The notes under the pieces: generated by a model
The model's database searches: none
What the model was told of the DNA's origin: nothing
Seen by the model: the letters and a program-made list of their open reading frames with translations, nothing else
Assembly: GCA_026210745.1 (NCBI GenBank)
Contig: CP110632.1
Coordinates: forward strand, 4,091,001 to 4,155,000
Direction of reading: 5' to 3'
Length of the DNA: 64,000 bases
From: Exobasidium rhododendri
Lineage: Eukaryota > Basidiomycota > Exobasidiomycetes > Exobasidiales > Exobasidiaceae
Shown here: positions 46,670 to 56,244 of the stretch, piece after piece
How the letters are laid out: the number at the start of each line of letters is the position of its first letter
Position numbering within the stretch: position 1 is the stretch's first letter
Position numbers and translations under genes: made by a program

Positions 46670-47941
46670 ATGGCCAACCTGCGAGCTCGGAACCTTCAAG
46701 CCGCGGCTACATCACTGAGCACCAACTCAAAGACAATAAATCAATCATTCACAGCGCAAAAGGCGAACACTGCCGCACCACCCTCACGAAAGCGAGTGAA
46801 GTCGGAAAAGGGAGATGCTCCTGTTGATGCTTCGCCCGCCAAGAAGAGCAGGAAGATGTCGGCCAAAGCAGAGAAAGTCCAGATCGATGAAGTGTCGCTG
46901 CCCTTCTTGTCTCGCGAAGAGGTCATCAGGGCGACCACAATCGCGTGTCCGACCCTGCCATTCCACTTGTCCGATGCTGTTCATCACTTACGCTCGGTTG
47001 ATGTACGATTTCATCACCTACTCGACACTATCGAACTTACGCCGTATAAAGAACTCGAGAATGGCGAAGTGAAGGAGTTGGATCTGTTCAGGACACTGGC
47101 TTCTTCTGTGCTTGGCCAACAAGTATCTTGGCTGGCAGCACGAGCTATTCTCTACCGTTTTATCCGCCTCTTCTTTCCCCACTTACCTGAGAAGCCCGAC
47201 TTCAACCTGACACCTCGAGAGTCCTTGCCGTTTCCACATCCCATTGACGTAGCCAAGGACGAGTGCACAATCGACATACTCCGAAGTGCAGGTCTCAGTG
47301 GTGCTAAAGTAAAGTACATCAAAGACATTGCGAAGCGATTCTCAGATGGAAGGCTGGATGCGAGGAGAATTATCAAGATGCAAGAAGAAGAATGTATCGA
47401 AGAGCTGGTCAAGATAAGGGGAGTAGGGAAATGGACAGCAGAAATGCTGCTCATGTTTGCTTTGAGAAGAGCCAATATTCTACCGGTGGGCGATCTTGGA
47501 GTTCAACGAGGGATGGTGTTGTTCTTCCTGGCGGATGCTTCAGGACCGTCCATCAGCAAGCGCAAGAAGAAGAGCACAAAAGAGGAGGGGGTGGAAGGGG
47601 CCAACCAGACTAGTCAGGATCTGGAGAGGAAAACAAGTCTATCTCAAGAGACACACCTTGCGACGCTACCGAAAGCGGAAGTCGAGGACATGCCTTCGCA
47701 ATCTCAAGAGCATCAAACAGGTCCCTCTATAATCGCACCAAAGGACGAGAAAGACACGGCAAAGATGCAACCACTTCCGGAAGGTATTTCCATGTCCTTA
47801 CTAAAGTCAAGAAATGATGGGAAAAAAGCAAAAGGCAACGTTTACTTGACGCCACCAGAAATGGAGGCTTTGGCTGAACCTTGGGGTCCCTATCGATCCG
47901 TCGCCTCTTTTCTGATGTGGACGTGCATCGATGGGAGCTGA
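46670..47941 (+). CDS. MAG1: DNA-3-methyladenine glycosylase (HhH-GPD, Mag1/AlkA type)
   Basis: One exon, 423 residues. It removes alkylated bases to start base-excision repair. Nuclear-type basic clusters (PSRKRVKSEKG, PAKKSRK) open the protein. Then LFRTLASSVLGQQVSWLAAR, the helix-hairpin-helix ELVKIRGVGKWTAEMLLMFA and the catalytic Asp in ILPVGDLGVQRG follow. The normal next element (P-x-M-x-x-LAEPWGPYRSVASFLMW) comes only after about 110 residues of Ser/Thr/Lys/Glu-rich insertion, so the fold is split by a disordered loop between the catalytic Asp and the final helix. The ATG at 46670 is the first with a coding-like downstream frame; a 34-codon upstream extension in the same frame lacks an ATG. 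Confidence 0.9.
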   Translation: MANLRARNLQAAATSLSTNSKTINQSFTAQKANTAAPPSRKRVKSEKGDAPVDASPAKKSRKMSAKAEKVQIDEVSLPFLSREEVIRATTIACPTLPFHLSDAVHHLRSVDVRFHHLLDTIELTPYKELENGEVKELDLFRTLASSVLGQQVSWLAARAILYRFIRLFFPHLPEKPDFNLTPRESLPFPHPIDVAKDECTIDILRSAGLSGAKVKYIKDIAKRFSDGRLDARRIIKMQEEECIEELVKIRGVGKWTAEMLLMFALRRANILPVGDLGVQRGMVLFFLADASGPSISKRKKKSTKEEGVEGANQTSQDLERKTSLSQETHLATLPKAEVEDMPSQSQEHQTGPSIIAPKDEKDTAKMQPLPEGISMSLLKSRNDGKKAKGNVYLTPPEMEALAEPWGPYRSVASFLMWTCIDGS

Positions 47942-48103
47942 GTGACTCGCATGCCGGACACCAAAATGGCAATATACTGTACAACAAAGCATTGCTATAA
48001 ATACACAAGGAGAAAGCAAAAGTAGTAGCCGACACTACAACAACAAGTAAAAATTATACTCTTCGGGGGAGACCTTGCAATTTCGATGGTGATGAGTGTG
48101 TTT

Positions 48104-50089
48104 TTAGAACTCGAGAAAGAGACTGCCCAAGCCGCTCTTTATAGACGATGTCGACTTGCAAAAGTTCGTCCTATCCTCCCATGCGTGGTCACTCCACCAG
48201 GTTCTACCGACCGTCTCTTTGTTGCCGTATGGCCCTCGGTCCTTTGTCTGTACAACGAACTGCTTGACTTTTTGCTTCCTTTCGCGTGCGGTAATCTGAC
48301 TAGGGGTGATGCCATCTTCTTGCGACGAGACGAAGGAATGGAGACCCATCGGGCGGGTGGGAAAGGTGAGCCGAGGCTTTTGTATGTTGATCAGTCCTAG
48401 GTCACTGCGAGCATCAAACGTGCCCTCAAAGCCAGAGTCATGCTTGATTACGATTGACCCGAGCGTCGTGATGATACTAGAGTTGAGCTTGACGCCTTTC
48501 TCCTGATTACGATAGTTGACAAAGATTTCACCCACTTCATTGCGTATCACTGCTCTTACATCTCGACACCTGACTCCATTGTCACGTCCAGCTGATCGAG
48601 GTAGCTCTTCTTGCTGCAGCAGGAAAATGTCTTCCCCCTCAAAAAGATCACTTCTCAAATCAACATCGACCACGATTCCTCCCCTTTCTGAAGACAATTC
48701 CAGATCCTTAGTCCTATAAGTTCCACCTAAAATACCATCATCGTGCTTTACTTTAATCGACTTTGCAATCGCCACATCGGTGATGTTGATACCACCATTG
48801 ATAGTCTTTAGGGAAATACTGTCCCTTGCAATCAGCTTGTTCAGCCAAATAGGTCCATTGACGATGCTGATGGCAATGCTAGGAGAAATGATAGTCGCAA
48901 CGGGCGTCCGCAAAATATCTCTCACTTGTCCATTTTGTGTAGAGATGGAGAAACTCTCGTTTGCTACAAATCCACTGACAAAGTCTGCTCCACCATTCAA
49001 TTGTACGGACTTCATTCTGCCGACGGTGACATGGTCGAATTGATCTTTCGAGAAAGCTGGATTGTGCATCCCTTCCACTGAAAGTCGCATGTTGTCGAGG
49101 ATAAAGCCAAGCTCGGGGAGAAACGACGAGTTGTCCTTTGCCAATCCTGCAGAGGACCTCTTGCGCCCGTGTGGAACCAAGATCTCAACATTGATCGCCA
49201 TGAACGAATCGTCTTTGGGGAGGTGTCGCGCAGAAGATCCATAAATGCCAACACCCTTCTTGTGAGCGTTCATCTGCATCTTGTTGATTCGAAGGCTATC
49301 ACGCAAGGAAATCTCGGTAAATTGGGCCTCAATCTTGACAAACACTTCATCGATCATGTCCCCACCTGCCCTTTTGATCAGCTCTTCTTCTGTGAGTGCG
49401 GCTATGTTGACAATCGCAACCCTGCCGCTATACCGTGAATCACCCCCGGTAGCATGCAGGAAGAACTCGTCGAAAGCCGAAAAGGTAAAAGAAGCCTCCG
49501 AAGAGTACAGCGGGACATAAGGTTTCGGCCAGAGGTCTGGCTTTCTAAGAGTCGGTGTCGACCAGTCTGGACTGCCGATCACCGAGCCGTCAGATCTAGG
49601 CGTCTCTGGCATCTTGTCGTCTCGCTTAAGAAGACCAAACTTCCTCAGTACGAATAGGATGACCAATAAGAATATCAAGATGATGCCGAGAGATCGAATA
49701 TGTCTGCAGAACATCTTCGTAAATCGCAGCTTTCTTTTGATGCGCTGTCTCTGCCTTGTCGTTAGGAGTGGTAAAGATTCATCCGACGCATCAGAATCAG
49801 TTCTCAGCATCTCCCTCTGTGATGTTCTCCTTGAAGATCGTGATGGCCTTTCTTGCGGGTGAATTCCAACCTCTGTTCTGTTCGATGGAGACTGTGATGG
49901 TCTCGAGCTGCTGGATACAGTGGCGGGCGTTGCTGCTGTGGCGGAAGAAGAAGAAAAGGAGGAGGAGGCTTCTTCGTATGCAGGAGGAGGCTGCTGCCAA
50001 TCTAGTGCTCCTGCTGTGTCATTTCGCGCAGCGTATTCCCTCGCCTGTCTCTGCGCATCTTCATCTACTTTGCTGTCTATTATAGCCAT
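48104..50089 (-). CDS. Single-pass membrane protein with DUF4097-like beta-repeat lumenal domain
   Basis: One exon of 661 residues, starting at the ATG at 50087-50089. The cytosolic N-terminus (about 135 residues) is Ser-rich and carries a PPxY motif (QQPPPAYEEA), the ligand of WW domains such as Rsp5-type ubiquitin ligases, and an acidic dileucine (ESLPLL). A single membrane helix follows (SLGIILIFLLVILFVL) preceded by Lys/Arg, so type II topology is likely. The large C-terminal domain consists of short strands repeating patterns such as SVQLNGGADF, SISTQNGQV, SISLKTINGGINIT and GIVVDVDLRS, as in DUF4097-type beta-helix or adhesin-like proteins of fungi. No catalytic motif is seen. It may be a vacuolar or surface protein whose trafficking is set by the PPxY and dileucine signals. 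Confidence 0.75.
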   Translation of the reverse strand: MAIIDSKVDEDAQRQAREYAARNDTAGALDWQQPPPAYEEASSSFSSSSATAATPATVSSSSRPSQSPSNRTEVGIHPQERPSRSSRRTSQREMLRTDSDASDESLPLLTTRQRQRIKRKLRFTKMFCRHIRSLGIILIFLLVILFVLRKFGLLKRDDKMPETPRSDGSVIGSPDWSTPTLRKPDLWPKPYVPLYSSEASFTFSAFDEFFLHATGGDSRYSGRVAIVNIAALTEEELIKRAGGDMIDEVFVKIEAQFTEISLRDSLRINKMQMNAHKKGVGIYGSSARHLPKDDSFMAINVEILVPHGRKRSSAGLAKDNSSFLPELGFILDNMRLSVEGMHNPAFSKDQFDHVTVGRMKSVQLNGGADFVSGFVANESFSISTQNGQVRDILRTPVATIISPSIAISIVNGPIWLNKLIARDSISLKTINGGINITDVAIAKSIKVKHDDGILGGTYRTKDLELSSERGGIVVDVDLRSDLFEGEDIFLLQQEELPRSAGRDNGVRCRDVRAVIRNEVGEIFVNYRNQEKGVKLNSSIITTLGSIVIKHDSGFEGTFDARSDLGLINIQKPRLTFPTRPMGLHSFVSSQEDGITPSQITARERKQKVKQFVVQTKDRGPYGNKETVGRTWWSDHAWEDRTNFCKSTSSIKSGLGSLFLEF

Positions 50090-50397
50090 ATTTGCAAGTC
50101 CGAATGAAATGTGGAGAGAGCAAGGAAAGGCTGATGGAATGAGAAAAGGCCGACAGTCAGGACATAGGCGAGTGCGCAGCTCTTTGGTTGTAATGGGGGA
50201 CTGATTTACCTCTCTCAAAGCGACCTGTCAAATGTGTCAAGAAAGTGTGAGTCAGATGGTCTGTGCGAGTGAAACCACGTGCACGGATCAAGGCCAGCAT
50301 AGGGGAGGCATCATGACGATCTACGATCATTCCTGTACCTAGCTCACCTCCAGAGCATGTTTCTAAAGAGGCTGTCTCTCCACGAACATCTCTCACT
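50090..50397. promoter_or_regulatory. Divergent promoter, membrane protein / CAP1
   Basis: 308 bp between opposite start codons, with a CACGTG box at 50276-50281. Confidence 0.45.
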
Positions 50398-51804
50398 ATG
50401 ACCGACCGAGCGGTTCTGGCGGCTCCGCTCCTGCTGCAGGCTCCTCCAGGTCAACTACCGAACGTGTATGAAGATTTACTTGGCTTGGTAGGATCGGAAG
50501 GTGACGATGCTCAACAAGACGAAAGTAGATTTGTATCATTGGCAGCCACAGTACGAGAACAGCACAACATCGAGCAGAACATTGTAGTCGAGTTGCCGAA
50601 TGAGAAAGGGAGGAGTGTGTTGTGCTTCAGTGCGGCTCATGCGGGGCAGTCGAATCGCTTTCTTGCTCCACGACAGAAGATCACTTTTGCAGTTGATCAC
50701 GAAACTTTGGTGAGTCTTCTAATGTCTTCGAATTGAAGCACCGGAATGAGATTTTCATCAATGTCATTGTCATTCCAGAAAACGTCGGATGAAAAGTCAT
50801 ACAAGCCTAACGCTACAGTGGAAGGTTTTCGATCGCTGTTAGAAACGTATCTGTCCGAGTACGTAGAAGATCGGTATGCGACTGGCCTCGTCGATGTATT
50901 CGCCGTTTCTTTGCCTCGAATTCAAGTTCCCGTTCACGAGGAGACGGTGGAAAGTGCGATAGATGCGACAGAAGCGGAAGGGAAGGAGACAGCTACAGAG
51001 CCCGTAAGGTCAGATGCCGAAGATCAGATGGAAGGTCAAGAGGAGGAAGGGGAAAGGCATAATGTAATTAATGAAGAAGCCATGCAGCAAGAAGACGAAG
51101 AGAAAGCTAATAGTATGGAAGACGTTGTTGATGATCCAGTGACGACGGCAGAAGCTATGGAGGAAGTAGAAGAGTCCAACAAAATCTCACCGGTCAATGC
51201 AGCTGTTGTGGAGGAGGAAGACACAGAGACAGAAGGAGAGACAAAAGTAGTGATTCACATTGTTGCAAATCGATACAAGCTATCTAACTTTTGGTCAGTC
51301 CTGAAGATGAGACAGGGGACTTACCGAGCAATTTACTGACCTGTTCTCCGTATGAAATGCAGGTCCGGACGATGGCGTGCAACTTACACGATCTCGTCGC
51401 CATCTGCAAACGAGATGGAGGGCGACGTCAAAGTTCAGATTCACTACTTCGAAGAAGGTAACGTACAATTAAATTCAAACAAAGCCGAACGACTGGCACT
51501 ACCAAATGAAAGTGTCGATGAAGACTCAAAGGCAAAGGCAATTGTGCGAGTGATTGAGAAATTCGAAGCGGATTATCAGGAAGTATTGTTCAAGACGTGC
51601 AATGAGCTCAGCGAAGGTGCTTTCAAAGCTCTTCGAAGACAGCTTCCGATGACGAAGCAGAAAGTAGACTGGGACAAGGTGAGTGGGATCCGGGTGCAGG
51701 AATGGGGAAGGTCTGCATAAGGTGCTGACAAAGACGATATGCCCCGTATTCGTGCACAGGTTCTCAACTACAAGCTTGGTTCCGAGTTGACAGATGCGTC
51801 CTGA
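50398..51804 (+). CDS. CAP1: F-actin capping protein alpha subunit, with acidic insertion
   Basis: Four exons (50398-50709, 50779-51293, 51363-51678, 51760-51804) give 395 residues. With the beta subunit it caps barbed ends of actin filaments in cortical patches. Matching features are LLQAPPGQLPNVYEDL, the central NRYKLSNFW and the spliced SGRWRATYTIS, VQIHYFEEGNVQL, then the conserved C-terminal FKALRRQLPMTKQKVDWDKVLNY. The usual length is 265-290. The excess is a roughly 100-residue stretch (50940-51240) rich in Glu, Asp and Ala, which would protrude between the two domain halves. The final exon adds only KLGSELTDAS. It converges with ALG7, 117 bp apart. Confidence 0.92.
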
Positions 51805-51921
51805 ATGAGAAATTGCAAGGAGAGAAGAGGGGGGGGTTGCTACATTAATGAGACCGTCTAATACTACTATTACAGATGTTCGTATGCGTGTGCGAGGTTC
51901 GTATCGCTTGGTGGGTCTGTT

Positions 51922-53664
51922 TCAAGGGAAGACAATGGCGGCAAGCCAGTAGCGAACGCCGAATGCGCAAAGACTGCAGAAGATTTGGAACAGCATGACG
52001 TGTCTCCAAAGACCGGGTTCATCAATTTGAGGCTGAGTGTTCGTGTTGCTCTTTGGATCGTCACTGCTGGAAGCTTCGCCTTTGGTCTCTTGTGGATGTA
52101 CGCCTCGAAAGACGAGAATTGCGTTGAGGAGAGTAAGGTTTGTTGAACTTCTTAGTCGCTTCCTACCATTAACTTTATCGGTGTCGTCCCACTGTAGTCG
52201 TGCCAATCTGAAAGCAGCAAAGAGTCGCAATATGGCTACAGTGATCGGCTTTGCAGGCATCTCCGGCGAAAATGTTGCCACGGAGGGGTGCAATGACATC
52301 GTCTTGAGATTGACACTGTGGCAAAAGGAGAGATGGCATCAAAATTCCCTGTCCGTGCACTGAGACATCGCTCCTGTCATCTTTTAGTCACACTCACCTG
52401 GGCACTCGATGTCTGGGACATGGCACTAAGCCGGCCAATTGAGGTAGACTAAGTCCAAAATTGATGAGTTGCGGAACAAAGAACAGCAAGAGTGTCTTGG
52501 AGAAGTGGCCCAGAACACCGGCACATGCTAGAAGTTGACCGGCAAAATAGCAGAATGTGTCCCCAACAAACACCTTGGCAGGATATCTAGTATTGTGATG
52601 AAGGAAAGGCGAGGATGAGCGTCTGGTTCCTAATCTTTCGAGCTCTGCTTGACTTTGCTTGACTTACCTGTTCCAGCTCAATAGACCTACACAGCAACCG
52701 CAGAAAGGGAGCAGAAGAGCGAGACTGAACAGATGACGATCTCGAAGCTCGACTGTCGCAAAGCTTCCTGGTTGTCCCGCTCTAGGATCTAGATAGAGAA
52801 TATCATTGCAGCATAATGAAAGTGCAATAATGAGCGCTTGGCCGACTTCCACTCCATTGATACCGGCAAGAATATTGATGCTGTGAACGCTGAATATCGA
52901 GAGCATCAATATAAAGATGTAGTATAGAGGGCCCAAATCGACGATGCTACTGCCTAGCCATAAACGTAAAGGAGAGGGCCAACCAGGTACGACGACTGAC
53001 GTTCCGCCTTTGCCAGCTCGATAGACAACTAGCATTGGGAGGCTAGCTAAGATGGGGATCGGCATTTTCAGCCTCCATCGGATGTCGAATATATCGTCAA
53101 GGAACCCAAGCATAATGGAGGAAATTAGAGAGAGCATGGACGAGAGATATGTGGCCAGCTGAAGGTGACTAGGTACTTCAGCACTTCGAGCATGGCGATC
53201 TATTCGGGCGTACAGCTCATACTCACCTCGTGGTGTGGAAAGCCTGACGTGCCCATCATGTCACCACTCCAGCCTCCATCCAAATTGCTCCTGACTTCAC
53301 CGTTCTTGCGAAAGCCCCCGTAGCGAAAAGGAATGAAGCAGAACATCAGCATACAGTACAGCAGACTGACCGGCAGCCCAATGCTCTCGGGTATTCGATC
53401 TGGCGATCCTTTCAGCAGATCACGACCTCCAAAACCCTTCTCCAGGAAAGAATCCTTCGTCGAATGGATAATGTACGACGTCAAGAGAGGAGCTGCGAAT
53501 GTGAGCGCGAGCGTCGGTATTAGACCTGGTAGAAGTAGGACATCTTGAACATGTTCGAGCGTCTGTGGCGAGTAGAGGCGCAGTCCAACATATGTAGAGA
53601 CCAGCAAAGCTGATGATGAGGCGTACGCTGGCTTCTGTCTAAAGAGGAGCGTTGCCAGCTCCAT
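51922..53664 (-). CDS. ALG7: UDP-GlcNAc:dolichyl-phosphate GlcNAc-1-phosphotransferase
   Basis: Four exons (53227-53664, 52668-53158, 52398-52586, 51922-52315) give 503 residues. Alg7 catalyses the first step of N-glycan precursor synthesis in the ER membrane and is the tunicamycin target. Seen are [20 protein letters not shown], the aspartate cluster [50 protein letters not shown] and [15 protein letters not shown], with about ten membrane segments. The start is the ATG at 53664; no ATG lies upstream in the same frame. The C-terminal exon has [18 protein letters not shown] as expected, followed by a final hydrophobic [17 protein letters not shown] segment. Confidence 0.94.
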
Positions 53665-54021
53665 GGAGACTAGGTCGAGAGGAGGAGGGGGCCGGCGGCG
53701 TGATGCCAAGAAGAAAGCTCAAAAGAAATACCACTTCACGGACGACGAGCATTACGCCTGGTCCAAGCTCAACTACTGGAGAAATGGCCGACTTCCGCAA
53801 ACCAGCCACGCCCTCCGTATAAGTTTCAGATGGTACAGATAGTCTACTACGACGCCCTGATAACAGACACCGTCTTCGCTTTTCGCTTTGCTCTGATGGA
53901 TGTTGTACAGCCTGACTGGCCGATGAATGTGAATGCGATGTGTTATGTTACATGATGGACGTCAATTCTAGAATCGACATTCTGCTTCTCGTTTCAATTT
54001 CAGGAGAATGTCGTCCTGCTC
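53665..54021. other. Intergenic: ALG7 promoter and 3' flank of the SCOC-like gene
   Basis: 357 bp; nothing recognised. Confidence 0.3.
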
Positions 54022-54551
54022 TTAGCTCTTCGCTGCCAAGCTCTTTGTGACACTGTCGATGTACTGCTGCAGTGTGACGTTGTCTGCTTCCGCTTTGATG
54101 CACTCCTTTTGGACCGAAGTGACCCTGGCAATGAGGCCTTTTAGAGGATTGAAGAAGGAGCAGATAGCGCTGATCAATAAAAACATATCCGGAGACTTGA
54201 GGAAAATGCTTCGACTCACCTTTTAGCCCCTCCTGCATTGTCATGATATCCCTACGCAGAAGAGATATACCGGTCAGTCATAGGAGGTTAGTTCACTTCT
54301 TCTCAAGGAGCACACTTGTGTCAAAGACTCTGTAGTGCTCCAAGAGTAGTCCAGTCGAAGACTCACTTCACCAATCTCTGCTTCTCTACAATCTCACTTG
54401 CGCTCACTTCCGTCTGGACACTCCAAGCAACGCTATCTGTAAAGTCCCCCACCGAAGCTTCTGTGCCGGCAAAGGAAGGTGAGGCTATGCCGTCGCTCGC
54501 CATGACAGTAAAGTGAGTGACAGACCTAGCAATACGGAGGGCACAAGCCAT
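54022..54551 (-). CDS. Short coiled-coil protein, SCOC/Slo1-like
   Basis: Three exons (54367-54551, 54220-54251, 54022-54137) give 110 residues. The last exon begins LIARVTSVQKECIKAEADN and continues VTLQQYIDSVTKSLAAKS. Its heptad spacing and EADNVTLQQYI parallel the SCOC family (human SENQVLGQYIENLM), small Golgi coiled-coil proteins that bind Arl1/Arl3-type GTPases; yeast Slo1 is the Arl3 partner. The middle exon is only 32 nt (KDIMTMQEGLKG). ATG at 54551 is the first; an internal one at 54503 gives MASDGIASPSF and may be the true start. The 1.4-kb repeat-flanked element begins 37 bp upstream of the 54551 ATG, so the promoter must be in or across it. Confidence 0.72.
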
Positions 54552-54586
54552 CGTACATCTTCATTGCGGGTAATCAATATATACCG

Positions 54587-54617
54587 TACCATGCGCTACT
54601 ACTATTAAATACACGTG
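54587..54617 (+). repeat. Left terminal inverted repeat (with TA)
   Basis: 31 bases, TACCATGCGCTACTACT and on to CACGTG at 54612-54617; exact reverse complement of 55983-56013. Confidence 0.95.
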
Positions 54618-56011
54618 GGTTTTTTGACCACTATTGAATACGCCGTGTACGACATGCTGTATCACCATGACTGGCCTCCCCATGTAAAATAGCAACTAAT
54701 GAAATAGAATTGTATGAAGATTCTGAACCAACTTGTCTGAAGCAAAAAGTGTAAAACATGCCGTTTTGAGTGAGCTGCTCTAAGTGTGAAATTTTATTAG
54801 GCCCTAAAAAACCAGTCAAAAAGTCCCGGGAACGCAAACACCATACACGGTGTATCGATGGCAATAACGGTACTACCATAACGTTGTTCAATGAGCTCGA
54901 GACTTTGATACAATGTAGAAAAGTACAGTATTATATATATGAGATGTGAAAAAAAATGAGACAATACATATGAAAGAGAGGAGATATAGAGGTATTGAGC
55001 CACTACGCCAGAAGGGTCAATACTACAAAAAAAGTCATGGTCACGGTACAGGATTTACGCGAATCTAGCTCTACTGCCTCCGCGCAAGAGCTGCAAGCTC
55101 CAGTAAGTTGAGTGGATCATTAGTAGTATCATATCTAGCACTCTATCCATTTAGAATGACCGTTTGTTCTCAATATGGGTGTGTCGGCACACATTTCTCA
55201 ACTTCACTTTAATTGACCCCCAAAAACAGACTCGACTTCAATTATCTCCTTCTTTTGTCACTACAATGTATTTTAGAACTTAGTAAATGTTTTAGCTGTG
55301 TATCAGAGCAATCTTACCTATCAATTTTATGCCTTGAAGTAGCCTGTAGATCACGCAAATGAGCTTCGTAGATGGAAAAATGGTCAAATTTGGGTCATTA
55401 TGGCAGTTTCACGGTCCTAAAATGACCCGATTTTGCTATCTTATCTGATAGACGTTGTGTTGAGTTCATACTCTACAGTTATGTCCGGAATTAGTAGGAA
55501 AAAGGATTCAATGCTTAAAAAGGACCAATTATTAATCATACTGACAAGTAAACAGCCTTTGTAGCTTTTCAAGGCCATTTTCAATGGTGTACCCGATCAG
55601 CATGATTCTGGAATCAATACACAATAAAATAAGTGTTTAACTTAATAGAAGTTGTTCATTACTATCTTCTATATCGTTTCCTGCTTTTAAATTTGTACAT
55701 TATTAATGAGAATATGCTACAAAGCAAGATACCGCTGACACCATGGTGCAAAATTTCTAAAAAATGATGGTGTAGTGCGTATTTCTCAGTGATAGCTTTT
55801 TGGACGCGCACAAAACCAACACACCATCTTCTCTTATAGGAAAACTTCATCAAATTCCATGAGAGCGTCTATTTTACATAGGGAGAGTGATCCGATAGGA
55901 GTGCATGGTCATGCCTGCGACGTCAGAGGGCGCAAATAGGGGCCAGGAGAGCGTCAATCGGGTGTTTTCACGTTCCCGAAATCACGTGTATTTAATAGTA
56001 GTAGCGCATGG
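54589..56011. mobile_element. TIR-flanked, AT-rich non-autonomous element (MITE-like or transposon relic)
   Basis: The left end (54589-54617) and right end (55983-56011) are perfect 29-bp inverted repeats starting CCATGCGCTACTACT and ending CACGTG. Both are flanked by TA (54587-54588 and 56012-56013), which would be a TA target-site duplication, making a 31-bp perfect inverted match in total. The 1.37 kb between is AT-richer than its surroundings (55201-55260 has 22 G/C in 60) and contains no frame above about 90 codons and no transposase motif that I can see. TA duplication is typical of Tc1/mariner-type elements, but the superfamily is not proven. It sits between the SCOC-like start and the 3' end of HOM3. 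Confidence 0.8.
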
Positions 56012-56013
56012 TA
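55983..56013 (-). repeat. Right terminal inverted repeat (with TA)
   Basis: Exact reverse complement of 54587-54617; begins CACGTG at 55983-55988 and ends GCGCATGGTA. Confidence 0.95.
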
Positions 56014-56244
56014 TTCAGATGGAGCCGCCCCTACGCTGTGCCACGTGCGGCCACATCCAGAAGGACAAAGGCCATCGATCGTGAGCTGTGGTCAAATATC
56101 CCTCTCTTCCCACAATTCAAGAACGTATGAAATGAATACATGGCAGATTAATTTTACAAAGGAGCGAGCGAACCTATTGTTGAGGGAATCGGGTGCGGTG
56201 TTGGACAGGGCAAGCGGAGGAAAAAGGTAGGTGGAATGGTGAAG

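Noticed and set aside
54797-55853. Short frames inside the AT-rich element as remnants of a transposase
   Set aside because: The translations show no DDE/D or helix-turn-helix pattern I can recognise, so I do not call a pseudogene.
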